Shown in pieces: positions 51,761 through 59,504 of a stretch of 64,000 nt of DNA. Position numbers and translations under genes: made by a program. This DNA is from JAGVIE01 sp964520905. GTDB lineage: Bacteria; Bacteroidota; Ignavibacteria; UBA10030; SZUA-254. The notes beneath the pieces are model-generated. The model saw only the letters and a list, made by a program, of their open reading frames with translations, ran no database searches and was not told the origin of the DNA. Numbering within the stretch: position 1 is the stretch's first letter; each line of letters opens with the position of its first letter. The DNA is taken from NCBI GenBank assembly GCA_964520905.1, contig CAZFQL010000008.1:105948-169947 (forward strand). Reading direction: 5' to 3'.

Positions 51761-52747
51761 TTAATCTTTTCGAATTTCTTTAACAGATTCCACAAGAAGC
51801 GGCTGCTGGTGAAGATAATGCGTCCCCCGCCTCTTCGATTCGATGTCTTTATATACGCGGTCAACCTGCTCGGCTGTCAATCCAATCACGGAACCAACTT
51901 CTCCCGGATTGATTTGATGATTATGTCCGTAAAGACAAATATCCATTTTATCGTATGGCAGCGCAAAATAAAATTCTTCCTGTGTTTGAGAAAGAGAATA
52001 TGTATCGGTGGTCGGCGGGCGCGATCTGATTTCTTCCGGAACACCAAGCGCTTCTGCCAGTATATACACTTGAGTCTTGTACAGATGTGCAATTGGTTTG
52101 AAATCGGCGGCGCCGTCTCCACCCTTTACAAAGAAACCCTGATCGTATTCCAACCTATTGGGTGTACCGCATACTGCATAGTTCAAACGATCGGCATGAT
52201 AATATTCCATCGCTTTACGTGTGCGCTGTTTCCAATTTGTAGCGGCAATAAGTTTCAGATATGCCGGAAGCGGCATGCGTGCAGTTTTCTGCTCACCCGC
52301 CGGCGATTGAACGGTAAGCCGCAATACGTTGAGCCGATCACCCTGAAGTATGGATGGAATCGTTACTTTGCATTTCCAGTTATCATCATACTCAGGAAAT
52401 ACTTCGCGGATCGCTTCCAACTGACGTTTGTAACATCCCGCGCCTTCGAGGATCGGAGTGATGTTCTCAGTAATCGCATCCACACCAAGCAAATTGGCAA
52501 GAAGTTTTCCGAATCGCAACGACTCAGCCGATGAATCACGATCTGGCATAAAAATTACCGTAACATTCTCTTTACCAAGCGCACGCGTACATAACGAAGT
52601 ACATACTGAGCTGTCGATACCTCCGGAAAGTCCTATGACCGCACCCCGGCGATGGAGAATGTTTACGATCTGATGTTTTATTGCTGAAGTAATTTTTTCG
52701 ATGGTTGCCTGCACATCGATTGTCAGAATATCTTTGGAAAATGGCAC
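51761..52747 (-). CDS. nadE: NAD+ synthase-like amidotransferase/ligase
   Basis: 328 residues from GTG 52747, chosen because AAAGGGA stands 6 bases before; longer starts up to 52867 lack a good site. VIGLSGGIDSSVCTSLCTRAL is the PP-loop, GTPNRLEYDQGFFVKGGDGAADFKPIAHLYKTQVYILAEALGVPEEI the substrate and magnesium region of NadE. Longer than the 240-275 of simple ammonia-dependent NadE because of an insertion around 110-200, and it lacks a glutaminase domain. True NAD synthesis and a recruited paralogue are both possible; the operon context argues for the latter. Confidence 0.85.
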   Translation of the reverse strand: MPFSKDILTIDVQATIEKITSAIKHQIVNILHRRGAVIGLSGGIDSSVCTSLCTRALGKENVTVIFMPDRDSSAESLRFGKLLANLLGVDAITENITPILEGAGCYKRQLEAIREVFPEYDDNWKCKVTIPSILQGDRLNVLRLTVQSPAGEQKTARMPLPAYLKLIAATNWKQRTRKAMEYYHADRLNYAVCGTPNRLEYDQGFFVKGGDGAADFKPIAHLYKTQVYILAEALGVPEEIRSRPPTTDTYSLSQTQEEFYFALPYDKMDICLYGHNHQINPGEVGSVIGLTAEQVDRVYKDIESKRRGTHYLHQQPLLVESVKEIRKD

Positions 52748-52994
52748 TTCATATCCCTTTATTTTATTTTGCCTTATAAAATACATGAATTTTGGTGATA
52801 GTGCAAGTGACTGCCGGCACAGTAAAAACCGCGTTACAGCCATTATTAACATGATTTCCGAATACATACATTAGGATTATGATTTAAACAAAAACCGCCG
52901 GAATAAAAATCCTTGAATTTCCCTAGATTTATTTGTACATTTACGCGTTGATTATGAGATATAATTATAGAATAAAATTGGAAGGGAATATTTC

Positions 52995-53363
52995 ATGCCC
53001 GCAAATCGGATTCTTCTCGCCGACGATGATCCCGAACTCGGTAAGATTTTACAAACGGAATTTACATCATTCGGTTATCATATCGTATATGTTCAATCCG
53101 GTGAGGAGGCAATTTCCCACCTAGAACAAAATCCTGTTGATCTCGCAATACTCGATATCCGTATGCCAAACGTTGACGGATTTGAAGTATTGAGATTCAT
53201 CAAACGAGAAAAACCCTTAATTAAAGTTATTATGCTTACTGCATTCGCCGACTTGAAGCACTTAGTAATGTCCATGAAGAGCGGCGCCGACAGATTCATA
53301 AGCAAGCCGTATAGCCTTGAGGAACTGCGTTATACTGTTGAAGAACTTCTGAAACCGCAGTAG
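52995..53363 (+). CDS. Single-domain response regulator (CheY/Spo0F type)
   Basis: 122 residues, receiver domain only: acidic pair in LLADDDPELG, phospho-acceptor Asp in LAILDIRMPNVDGF, Thr in VIMLTAF and Lys in DRFISKPYSLEEL. No output domain. Divergent from the nadE operon; kinase partner not adjacent. Could be part of a phosphorelay, for instance with the ATPase-lacking DHp protein at 31818, but this is speculation. Confidence 0.93.
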   Translation: MPANRILLADDDPELGKILQTEFTSFGYHIVYVQSGEEAISHLEQNPVDLAILDIRMPNVDGFEVLRFIKREKPLIKVIMLTAFADLKHLVMSMKSGADRFISKPYSLEELRYTVEELLKPQ

Positions 53364-53366
53364 GTT

Positions 53367-53600
53367 CTACTGAGAAGAATAATGAAATATTATCGGCAGT
53401 AAAATATAAGCCGCGCTCATTGCCGCGATTACCAAACCCAACAGCCCGGCGGATGACCACAGAAACATGCGCAGACCTTCAGGATCTTTTTTGTAGTCCG
53501 CGTTCTTGAATGCCCGATAGAACGCAAACCCCGACCAGCTTAACGATAGAACTATTAAGGAAAGGAAGATCCAGAAGAGATATTTATCTAAGATTGCCAT
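53367..53600 (-). CDS. Small two-helix membrane protein
   Basis: 77 residues, helices at about 9-30 and 46-70 joined by a charged loop (AFKNADYKKDPEGLRM). Not recognised. Convergent with the response regulator gene, 3 bases apart. Confidence 0.6.
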   Translation of the reverse strand: MAILDKYLFWIFLSLIVLSLSWSGFAFYRAFKNADYKKDPEGLRMFLWSSAGLLGLVIAAMSAAYILLPIIFHYSSQ

Positions 53601-53719
53601 GGGGAAGTATAAGAATTTAAGTTATGAGTGTCAATTAATCTTGAGATGGATTTTATTTTGATTTGGTCTATTGAATGTTGCGGAAAGATTTTGTATTATA
53701 TCGGGTGATTAGAATATGA

Positions 53720-54469
53720 TTTGGGAAGGAAAGGAAAACGAAGAAAGAGAAAATAATACTAGGCTCTTTTTGGTTTAGGTTCAAGAAAAGATACCTTGAT
53801 GAAACCAATCGCAACATTTTTGCGATCACTCTTGCTTTTATAGCAATTGTATTCAATGGTGTTTTGGTTTATTATACAGGCGAATCCACTAAAATTGCAA
53901 AACGAAGTATTGAGCAAACTGAAATTATTCTTAGTCAGTCTGCTCGTTCGATTGATAGCTCAAGCAAATACAACAGAAGAACTGTTGAGATAGCTGATAG
54001 TGTTATGAAAATTGAAAATCGAGCGTATATCGGACTTAAGGGGATCACTCTGACCAAACCGCTCGAAATTGACAAACCATTTGAAGGCAAAATCGTAATT
54101 GTTAATTATGGTAAAACACCAGCTTATCACTTGTGGAATCATTATTACTTTTGGATTAATGATACTTTATTCTCAATGCCCAATTTTGACAACACTGCAA
54201 CAGTGGACTCCACCTGGACAATTGGTCCTACTATGGATTGGGCCATAAATTTTGAAAGTAGGGCGGAAACACCCAATGAGATTGTAACATATATTTTGGA
54301 TAGCACAATGTTTAAAAATCTTCAGTCCGGTAAATTCCGATTGTATGTTTACTTTGAATTTAGATATTCTGACGTTTTTGGTATAGATCACAGAACCGGA
54401 ATATGTTCCGAATATAAGATGAAAACTGGAGAATTCATTAGTTCTAAAAGATATAATTTCGCATACTAA
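53720..54469 (+). CDS. Membrane-anchored protein of unknown function, start uncertain
   Basis: A frame that opens after a stop at 53717 and runs to 54469. It codes for a basic start, one membrane helix (IFAITLAFIAIVFNGVLVYY) and about 200 outside residues with Asn/Tyr-rich beta strands. No ATG exists in this frame before the helix; the first recognised start is TTG 53864, which lies inside the helix. Either a rare start (an ATA near 53753 follows an AAGAAAGAG) or a frame error is present: an ATG in another frame begins at 53716. Function unknown. Confidence 0.55.
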   Translation, partial: FGKERKTKKEKIILGSFWFRFKKRYLDETNRNIFAITLAFIAIVFNGVLVYYTGESTKIAKRSIEQTEIILSQSARSIDSSSKYNRRTVEIADSVMKIENRAYIGLKGITLTKPLEIDKPFEGKIVIVNYGKTPAYHLWNHYYFWINDTLFSMPNFDNTATVDSTWTIGPTMDWAINFESRAETPNEIVTYILDSTMFKNLQSGKFRLYVYFEFRYSDVFGIDHRTGICSEYKMKTGEFISSKRYNFAY

Positions 54470-54622
54470 AAATTTGTAATGCTGTTCCTTATCAATGTAG
54501 CGCTTACTTCAGTTGAGCGGTAATACGTGTAGCTTTGACTGTTCGAAAAGTTGATTCATTGAATTGGAAATTTGGAACAAAGGAGGTATATTGATACACG
54601 GAAATTGAAAAAACTCTTTTTT

Positions 54623-54694
<72 letters not shown>

Positions 54695-54698
54695 CTTC

Positions 54699-54758
54699 CA
54701 AAATGACATAATTTATCGATCCCGCAAAGCGGGAGAAGTTAAGTTATCCGTCATTTTG
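54699..54758. repeat. Palindromic repeat after tRNA-Gly
   Basis: CAAAATGAC (54699-54707) pairs with GTCATTTTG (54750-54758), with a central hairpin TCCCGC-AAA-GCGGGA. Same family as the GTCATTCTGA elements. Confidence 0.6.
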
Positions 54759-54762
54759 AGAA

Positions 54763-54797
54763 TTCCGTTTCGTTATCCGCAGATAACGAAACGGGAA
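54763..54797. repeat. Hairpin with CCGTTTC base and GTTATC tip
   Basis: CCGTTTCGTTATC (54765-54777) pairs fully with GATAACGAAACGG (54782-54794), loop CGCA. Its base sequence (CCGTTTC/GAAACGG) is repeated in the two degenerate tRNA copies nearby. Confidence 0.65.
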
Positions 54798-54815
54798 ACA
54801 AAAAGTACAAGCATC

Positions 54816-54897
54816 GGACGCTTAGCTCAGCCGGTTCAGAGCGTCCCGTCTCTTTCACTGAAAAGAAACGGGAAGGTCGCAGGTTCTGCAGTGTCCA
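54816..54897 (+). pseudogene. Degenerate tRNA-Val copy 1 with hairpin in place of the anticodon arm
   Basis: 82 bases. GGACGCT ... AGTGTCC still forms an acceptor stem, and the D-arm sequence GCTCAGCCGGTTCAGAGCG is kept, but the 17-base anticodon arm of tRNA-Val is replaced by a 30-base hairpin TCCCGTCTC...GAAACGGGA, and the T loop has lost GATCCCC. Not a working tRNA by normal rules. Confidence 0.75.
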
Positions 54898-54909
54898 CAA
54901 AATACCATC

Positions 54910-54984
54910 GGGTGCTTAGCTCAGCTGGTTCAGAGCGCCGCCCTTACAAGGCGGAGGTCGCAGGTTCGATCCCCGCAGCACCCA
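54910..54984 (+). tRNA. tRNA-Val (TAC)
   Basis: 75 bases, all arms intact: acceptor GGGTGCT/AGCACCC, anticodon loop CTTACAA (anticodon TAC), T arm GCAGGTTCGATCCCCGC. CCA not encoded (followed by CGAG). Confidence 0.96.
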
Positions 54985-55013
54985 CGAGAACTAGATCGGG
55001 AGTCACAAGCAAT

Positions 55014-55259
55014 ATGTACTCAACATATATACTTTGGAGCGATAAGCTCCAAAAATATTACATCGGTCATACCGATAATCTTTCAAGAAGAATTTCTGAA
55101 CACAACACGGGCAAATCTAAATATACCAAATTAGGTAAACCATGGATTCTCACGTATCACCAAGAGTTTAGCACGAGAAAAGAAGCCATAGAACGTGAAC
55201 AAGAAATCAAGAATCGCAAGAGTAAGAAATATATAGAAACAATCATCAATAAAATGTAG
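55014..55259 (+). CDS. GIY-YIG nuclease family protein
   Basis: 81 residues, a full single GIY-YIG domain: YILWSDKLQKYYIGHT (Y-I-L and Y-I-G strands), the catalytic Arg in NLSRRISEHN and the Glu in EAIEREQEIKNRKS. Such short proteins (UPF0213/YhbQ type) are common in the FCB group, often in many copies. Starts 29 bases after tRNA-Val, and its TAG stop lies inside a degenerate tRNA copy. Its placement inside a broken tRNA array suggests a mobile or tRNA-targeting role; not proven. Confidence 0.85.
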   Translation: MYSTYILWSDKLQKYYIGHTDNLSRRISEHNTGKSKYTKLGKPWILTYHQEFSTRKEAIEREQEIKNRKSKKYIETIINKM

Positions 55260-55327
55260 CTCAAATGGTTCAGAGCGTCCCGTCTCGTCCATCAGACGAA
55301 ACGGGAAGGTCGCAGGCGCAGCACCCA
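55255..55327 (+). pseudogene. Degenerate tRNA-Val copy 2 with hairpin in place of the anticodon arm
   Basis: Keeps TAGCTCAAATGGTTCAGAGCG and GGTCGCAGG...CGCAGCACCCA but the anticodon arm is replaced by TCCCGTCTCGTC-CATCA-GACGAAACGGGA, the T loop (TTCGATCCCC) is deleted, and the 5' acceptor half is missing. The stop codon of the GIY-YIG gene lies in its first bases. Confidence 0.75.
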
Positions 55328-55352
55328 CAATTTATAATTACTGCTCTTTCCT

Positions 55353-56261
55353 TTAAACCAAAACAGATAACGCTTCATCGAGGGTTGGATATTTAAACAC
55401 AAAACCATGATCTATTAATTTCTTTGGAATGATTCGCCTTCCGCCAATAAGCATTTCAGACATTTCTCCTAACATCAGCTTTAACATAAATGACGGCACG
55501 CGTATCCAGGAATGCCGCCCTATCGCTTTCCCAAGCAGAGAAGAGAACTCATTCATAGTAACAGGTGACGACGATGCGACATTGACCGCACCCGATAGTG
55601 ATTGTTTTTCAAGCGCGAAGAGAATAATATTTATGACATCTTCACGATGAATCCACGGAAACCACTGTTTGCCCGAGCCAAGCGGTCCACCGATAAACAA
55701 TTTAAAGGGCAACAGCATTTTTTTCAACGCACCGCCTGAGGGTTCAAGCACAATCCCGATTCTCAACAAAACAACCCGCAGTCCGTGCTTTTCGGCATAC
55801 AATGCTTCACGTTCCCATTGCTCGCATAAGTCTGAAAGAAAACCTTCACCTTTAGCTTGAGTCTCAGTTACATCACCGTCACCGAAATTGCCGTAATATC
55901 CTACTGCAGAGGCATTAATTAGGACTCCCGGCTTCTTCGCTGATTTGTTAATTGATTGGAGGATCGCGCGTGTGGGGTCAATCCGACTGCTGATCAGCCG
56001 GGTTTTTTGTAAATCACTCCAGCGTTTTGCCGCTATATTTTCCCCCGAGAGATTGATAACCGCATCGGCGCCATCGATGAATTGCGACCATGATCCAATA
56101 GTCTTACCATCCCATCGCACAATTTTGAGCGAAGCGCTCTCAAGCAAACGAACAGCGCCGGGATTTCTACTGAGTAAAACGACATCGTGTTTAGCATCTA
56201 CCAATCTTCGGATTAGTTCGGACCCGATGAATCCACTGCCGCCTGCAACGATAATTTTCAT
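55353..56261 (-). CDS. TIGR01777 family NAD(P)-dependent epimerase-like protein
   Basis: 302 residues. Nucleotide loop VAGGSGFIGSELIRRL, VINLSGENIAAKRW and the late ISPKKLIDHGFVFKYPTLDEAL-like end (IIPKKLIDHGFVFKYP) are the marks of the YfcH/SulA-like TIGR01777 group. Exact reaction unknown. Confidence 0.92.
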   Translation of the reverse strand: MKIIVAGGSGFIGSELIRRLVDAKHDVVLLSRNPGAVRLLESASLKIVRWDGKTIGSWSQFIDGADAVINLSGENIAAKRWSDLQKTRLISSRIDPTRAILQSINKSAKKPGVLINASAVGYYGNFGDGDVTETQAKGEGFLSDLCEQWEREALYAEKHGLRVVLLRIGIVLEPSGGALKKMLLPFKLFIGGPLGSGKQWFPWIHREDVINIILFALEKQSLSGAVNVASSSPVTMNEFSSLLGKAIGRHSWIRVPSFMLKLMLGEMSEMLIGGRRIIPKKLIDHGFVFKYPTLDEALSVLV

Positions 56262-56357
56262 TTCTAACCTCCATTAGTTAAATACATTGTAACCTTTTTA
56301 TATTTGATTTGCCAATAGTTTGTTTTTCAAGATTGTAAGATATATCTTTTATACAAC

Positions 56358-57239
56358 ATGAGCCAAAATTATAAAATCCAGGAAGTTACATCACTCAATC
56401 TACCGGAGCTTCAACCCTACCGAACTCTCCGCAGACCGATCGAACACATCCGGGATGGTATCTTTGTCGCGGAAGGTGAGAAAGTCGTTCGCCGATTACT
56501 CTCTTCCGACCTGACAATAGTTTCGATGTTAATGACCCCGCAATGGTATAAACAATTGTTCAACACCGAACATCTATCATTCATTACTCCATCACTCCAA
56601 CTCTCCACTATTCAACAACAAACTATCTTTCTTGCTGAAAAGTTTTTGCTTGAGTCGATCGTCGGCTTCAACCTTCACCAGGGGATTATGGCAGTTGCAA
56701 ATGTACCAGAAGCGAGAACATTGGAAGAAACAATTACAGGCATTACCCAACCGCACCTACTTATTGCTTTAGATGGGTTGGTAAATTCAGAAAATGTTGG
56801 AGTCATTGTAAGAAATTGTGCCGCTTTCGGCGTCGACGGTATTATTGTCGGTGAAACATCGAGCAGTCCGTACTTACGTCGTGCAGTACGAAATTCTATG
56901 GGCGCGGTATTTGGTCTTCCGGTGGTACACAGTTCAAACCTTGTCGAATCTCTTTCGATGATAAAGAAGAATTACAGTACTAAAATTATAGCGGCGAATC
57001 TCGGAGAGGATAATTCTATACATACAACCGATCTGAGCGGAAATATTTGTATAGTGTTAGGGAATGAAGGTGAAGGAATATCAAAATCAGTTTTGAATGC
57101 TTGCGATATGAGCGTTACAATCCCGATGATGAACGGAACAGATTCACTCAACGTAGCGAGCGCAAGCGCTGTGTTTCTCTATGAGGCAAGAAAACAAAGA
57201 ATGAATCCACAAGAAAACAGACAAGGACACAAAAACTAA
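56358..57239 (+). CDS. SpoU/TrmH-family RNA 2'-O-methyltransferase
   Basis: 293 residues. N-terminal substrate-binding part, then the trefoil-knot motifs LLIALDGLVNSENVGVIVRNCAAFGVDGI, ICIVLGNEGEGIS and VTIPMMNGTDSLNVASASAVFLYE. Methylates a ribose in rRNA or tRNA; target not determined. Followed 5 bases later by the RNase HI gene. Confidence 0.92.
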   Translation: MSQNYKIQEVTSLNLPELQPYRTLRRPIEHIRDGIFVAEGEKVVRRLLSSDLTIVSMLMTPQWYKQLFNTEHLSFITPSLQLSTIQQQTIFLAEKFLLESIVGFNLHQGIMAVANVPEARTLEETITGITQPHLLIALDGLVNSENVGVIVRNCAAFGVDGIIVGETSSSPYLRRAVRNSMGAVFGLPVVHSSNLVESLSMIKKNYSTKIIAANLGEDNSIHTTDLSGNICIVLGNEGEGISKSVLNACDMSVTIPMMNGTDSLNVASASAVFLYEARKQRMNPQENRQGHKN

Positions 57240-57244
57240 CAACT

Positions 57245-57712
57245 ATGAAACATTCTGCTGAAAATAAAATAATCATCTATTGCGACGGCGCATGCTCCGG
57301 CAATCAATTCAACCACAACTCCGGCGGCTGGGGCGCAGTCTTAAATTTTGGAAACATCACAAAAGAAATTTACGGCGGCGAAAAGAATACTTCGAACCAG
57401 AGAATGGAAATTACAGCTTGCATCAAAGCGTTGGAAGCGATTAAAAAGGAAGGCATTAAAATAAGCATCTACTCCGATAGCGCTTATTTAGTAAATTGTA
57501 TGAAGGAACGTTGGTTCGAGACGTGGCTGAAGAACGGGTGGAAGAACGCCAAGAAAAAACCGGTCGAGAATAAGGATTTGTGGATGAGACTCTTAGAGCT
57601 TTTAGAGATGTATGACGTTACTTTTCATAAGGTGACAGGACACTCAGGAGATACGTTTAATGAGCGGGCAGACAAACTAGCACAACAAGGAATCGATACT
57701 CATGGTAAATAA
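57245..57712 (+). CDS. rnhA: Ribonuclease HI
   Basis: 155 residues. IIYCDGACSGNQFNHNSGGWGAVL, the Glu in NQRMEITACIKALEAI, the Asp in IYSDSAYLVNCM and the late DTFNERADKLAQQG give the DEDD metal site. Removes RNA from RNA-DNA hybrids. Confidence 0.96.
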   Translation: MKHSAENKIIIYCDGACSGNQFNHNSGGWGAVLNFGNITKEIYGGEKNTSNQRMEITACIKALEAIKKEGIKISIYSDSAYLVNCMKERWFETWLKNGWKNAKKKPVENKDLWMRLLELLEMYDVTFHKVTGHSGDTFNERADKLAQQGIDTHGK

Positions 57713-57742
57713 AAAAAGCCGACTCAGTTCAAGAATCGGCTT
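57713..57742 (-). terminator. Intrinsic terminator for ndk
   Basis: AAGCCGA pairs with TCGGCTT, and on the minus strand is followed by seven T. Lies between the convergent rnhA and ndk genes. Confidence 0.75.
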
Positions 57743-57763
57743 CTCGTGGAACTCCATGATTGT

Positions 57764-58189
57764 TTAATCGAGTTCAATAAGTTCTTTTTCTGCAAAGAAA
57801 TAACCGATTTCGATCATTCCATTTTCAGGTGAATCGGACCCGTGGACAATATTTTCTCCTTTATTGTCGGCAAAAAGTTTTCGTATCGTTCCCGGTGCCG
57901 CATCCTTGGGATCTGTCGCGCCGATAAGCGTACGATAATCTGCTATAGCATTATCTTTCTCAAGAGCTATCGGCACACATGGTGCGGAACTCATAAACTC
58001 TACCAATCCGTCGTAAAAAGGTTTCCCTTTATGAACAGCATAGAAACCGCCGGCAGTTTCTTTAGTTAATTTTATCTTTTTCATGCCAAGAATTTTAAAT
58101 CCGGCTTTCTCAATCCGGGAAATAACTTCACCCGTTAATTTCTTCCTGACACAATCAGGTTTCAGAATCGCCAAAGTTCTTTCTATCAT
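57764..58189 (-). CDS. ndk: Nucleoside diphosphate kinase
   Basis: 141 residues. RTLAILKPDCVRKKL, the NRTLIGATDP-like YRTLIGATDPKDAAPGTIRKLFA and the phosphorylated His in NIVHGSDSPENG are standard. Balances nucleoside triphosphates. 3 bases after sucD on the same strand. Confidence 0.97.
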   Translation of the reverse strand: MIERTLAILKPDCVRKKLTGEVISRIEKAGFKILGMKKIKLTKETAGGFYAVHKGKPFYDGLVEFMSSAPCVPIALEKDNAIADYRTLIGATDPKDAAPGTIRKLFADNKGENIVHGSDSPENGMIEIGYFFAEKELIELD

Positions 58190-58192
58190 TTT

Positions 58193-59173
58193 TTACTTTT
58201 TCCTTTTGACTTTTTCTTTTGATTTTACTTTTGTCTTTGCTTTAGAAATGATAATAATCTTTTTCTTTGAAGCTTTTTTCCCTAAAATTTTCTTCACCAT
58301 TTCACCTATCAGAGCAGGACTTTCAACTACATGGATCCCTGCTTTCTTCATCGCCGCCATCTTCTCTGCGGCAGTTCCTTTACCACCAGAGATGATCGCG
58401 CCTGCGTGTCCCATCCGTCTGCCGGGGGGAGCGGTGCGTCCAGCAATAAAACCTATAACAGGTTTTTTGAAATTTTTCTTAATATATTCCGCGGCTTCCT
58501 CCTCTGCAGTACCGCCAATCTCACCGATCATAATAACGGCTTCGGTTCCGTCATCATCCTTAAATAATTTCATGGCATCTATGAAACGCGTTCCAATAAT
58601 AGGATCGCCGCCTATACCGATGCAGGTAGATTGTCCTAAACCAAGCTGTGTAACTTGCCATACTGCTTCGTACGTGAGCGTCCCACTGCGGGAAATAATA
58701 CCAACTGTTCCAGGTTTGTGGATGAAACCAGGCATAATCCCGACTTTCGCTTTACCGGGAGATATTATACCGGGGCAATTTGGACCGATCATCCGTGTGC
58801 CGGTGTGCAGGAGATATTCGTATACCTTCACCATATCTCGCGCAGGTATTCCCTCGGTGATCGCAACAATAAGTTTTATTCCTGCTTCAGCCGATTCCAT
58901 GATTGCCTCAGCCGCAAATCCGGCAGGAACAAAAATTACAGATGTATTCGCACCTTCATTTTTTACGGCATCCGCTACAGTATTAAATACAGGGACAGAT
59001 TTTTTAAACGGATATTGATCGCTGCCGTTATACACCAAACCGCCTTTGCCGGGCGTAACGCCGGCGACAACCTTTGTTCCGTAATCAATCATTTGATAAG
59101 TGTGAAATGTTCCTTCGCCGCCTGTAATTCCTTGAACCACTAAGCGTGTTGATTTATCGACGAGTATGCTCAT
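58193..59173 (-). CDS. sucD: Succinyl-CoA synthetase alpha subunit, with Lys-rich tail
   Basis: 326 residues. CoA site VQGITGGEGTFHTYQMIDYGTKVVAGVTPGKGG, GPNCPGIISPGKAKVGIMPG and the phosphorylated His in RRMGHAGAIISGGKGTA are conserved. E. coli SucD is 289 residues; here about 30 extra C-terminal residues are mostly Lys (KKASKKK ... KTKVKSKEKVKRKK). The beta subunit gene sucC is not in the window. Confidence 0.96.
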   Translation of the reverse strand: MSILVDKSTRLVVQGITGGEGTFHTYQMIDYGTKVVAGVTPGKGGLVYNGSDQYPFKKSVPVFNTVADAVKNEGANTSVIFVPAGFAAEAIMESAEAGIKLIVAITEGIPARDMVKVYEYLLHTGTRMIGPNCPGIISPGKAKVGIMPGFIHKPGTVGIISRSGTLTYEAVWQVTQLGLGQSTCIGIGGDPIIGTRFIDAMKLFKDDDGTEAVIMIGEIGGTAEEEAAEYIKKNFKKPVIGFIAGRTAPPGRRMGHAGAIISGGKGTAAEKMAAMKKAGIHVVESPALIGEMVKKILGKKASKKKIIIISKAKTKVKSKEKVKRKK

Positions 59174-59306
59174 AGTTCCTCAATGCAAAATTATAAATTC
59201 AAAATTAAAAAAATATTATTACATATTTTCCAGATCGCGAGAAATCTTGGCGAGATTGATAACACCTTCCAAGGGATTTTATTCTTGCAATCGCGGAAAG
59301 TAGTTA

Positions 59307-59501
59307 TTATTTATTGTCGATCTTTTTCTGCTCTTCGGGTGGTTTGTTAATATCCTCCTGAATATCTTTCGCTGCTTTTCGAAATTCACGAAGCCCCTTA
59401 CCTAATCCCTGTGCAAGCTCCGGAATTTTCTTCGCTCCGAAGAATATTAGAACTATGAGAAGTATCAGTATTATTTCGCCTGTGCCTAAATTACCGAACA
59501 T
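59307..59501 (-). CDS. tatA: Twin-arginine translocase subunit TatA/E
   Basis: 64 residues: one membrane helix (GEIILILLIVLIFFGAKKIPELAQGLGKGLREFRKA) with the Phe-Gly hinge, amphipathic helix and charged tail. Next to purQ by 4 bases; tatC not nearby. Confidence 0.93.
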   Translation of the reverse strand: MFGNLGTGEIILILLIVLIFFGAKKIPELAQGLGKGLREFRKAAKDIQEDINKPPEEQKKIDNK

Positions 59502-59504
59502 AAG

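Noticed and set aside
58083..59018. 311-codon plus-strand frame
   Set aside because: Exact antisense of sucD and ndk, rich in Ile/Pro/Ser from reverse reading; sucD is certain.
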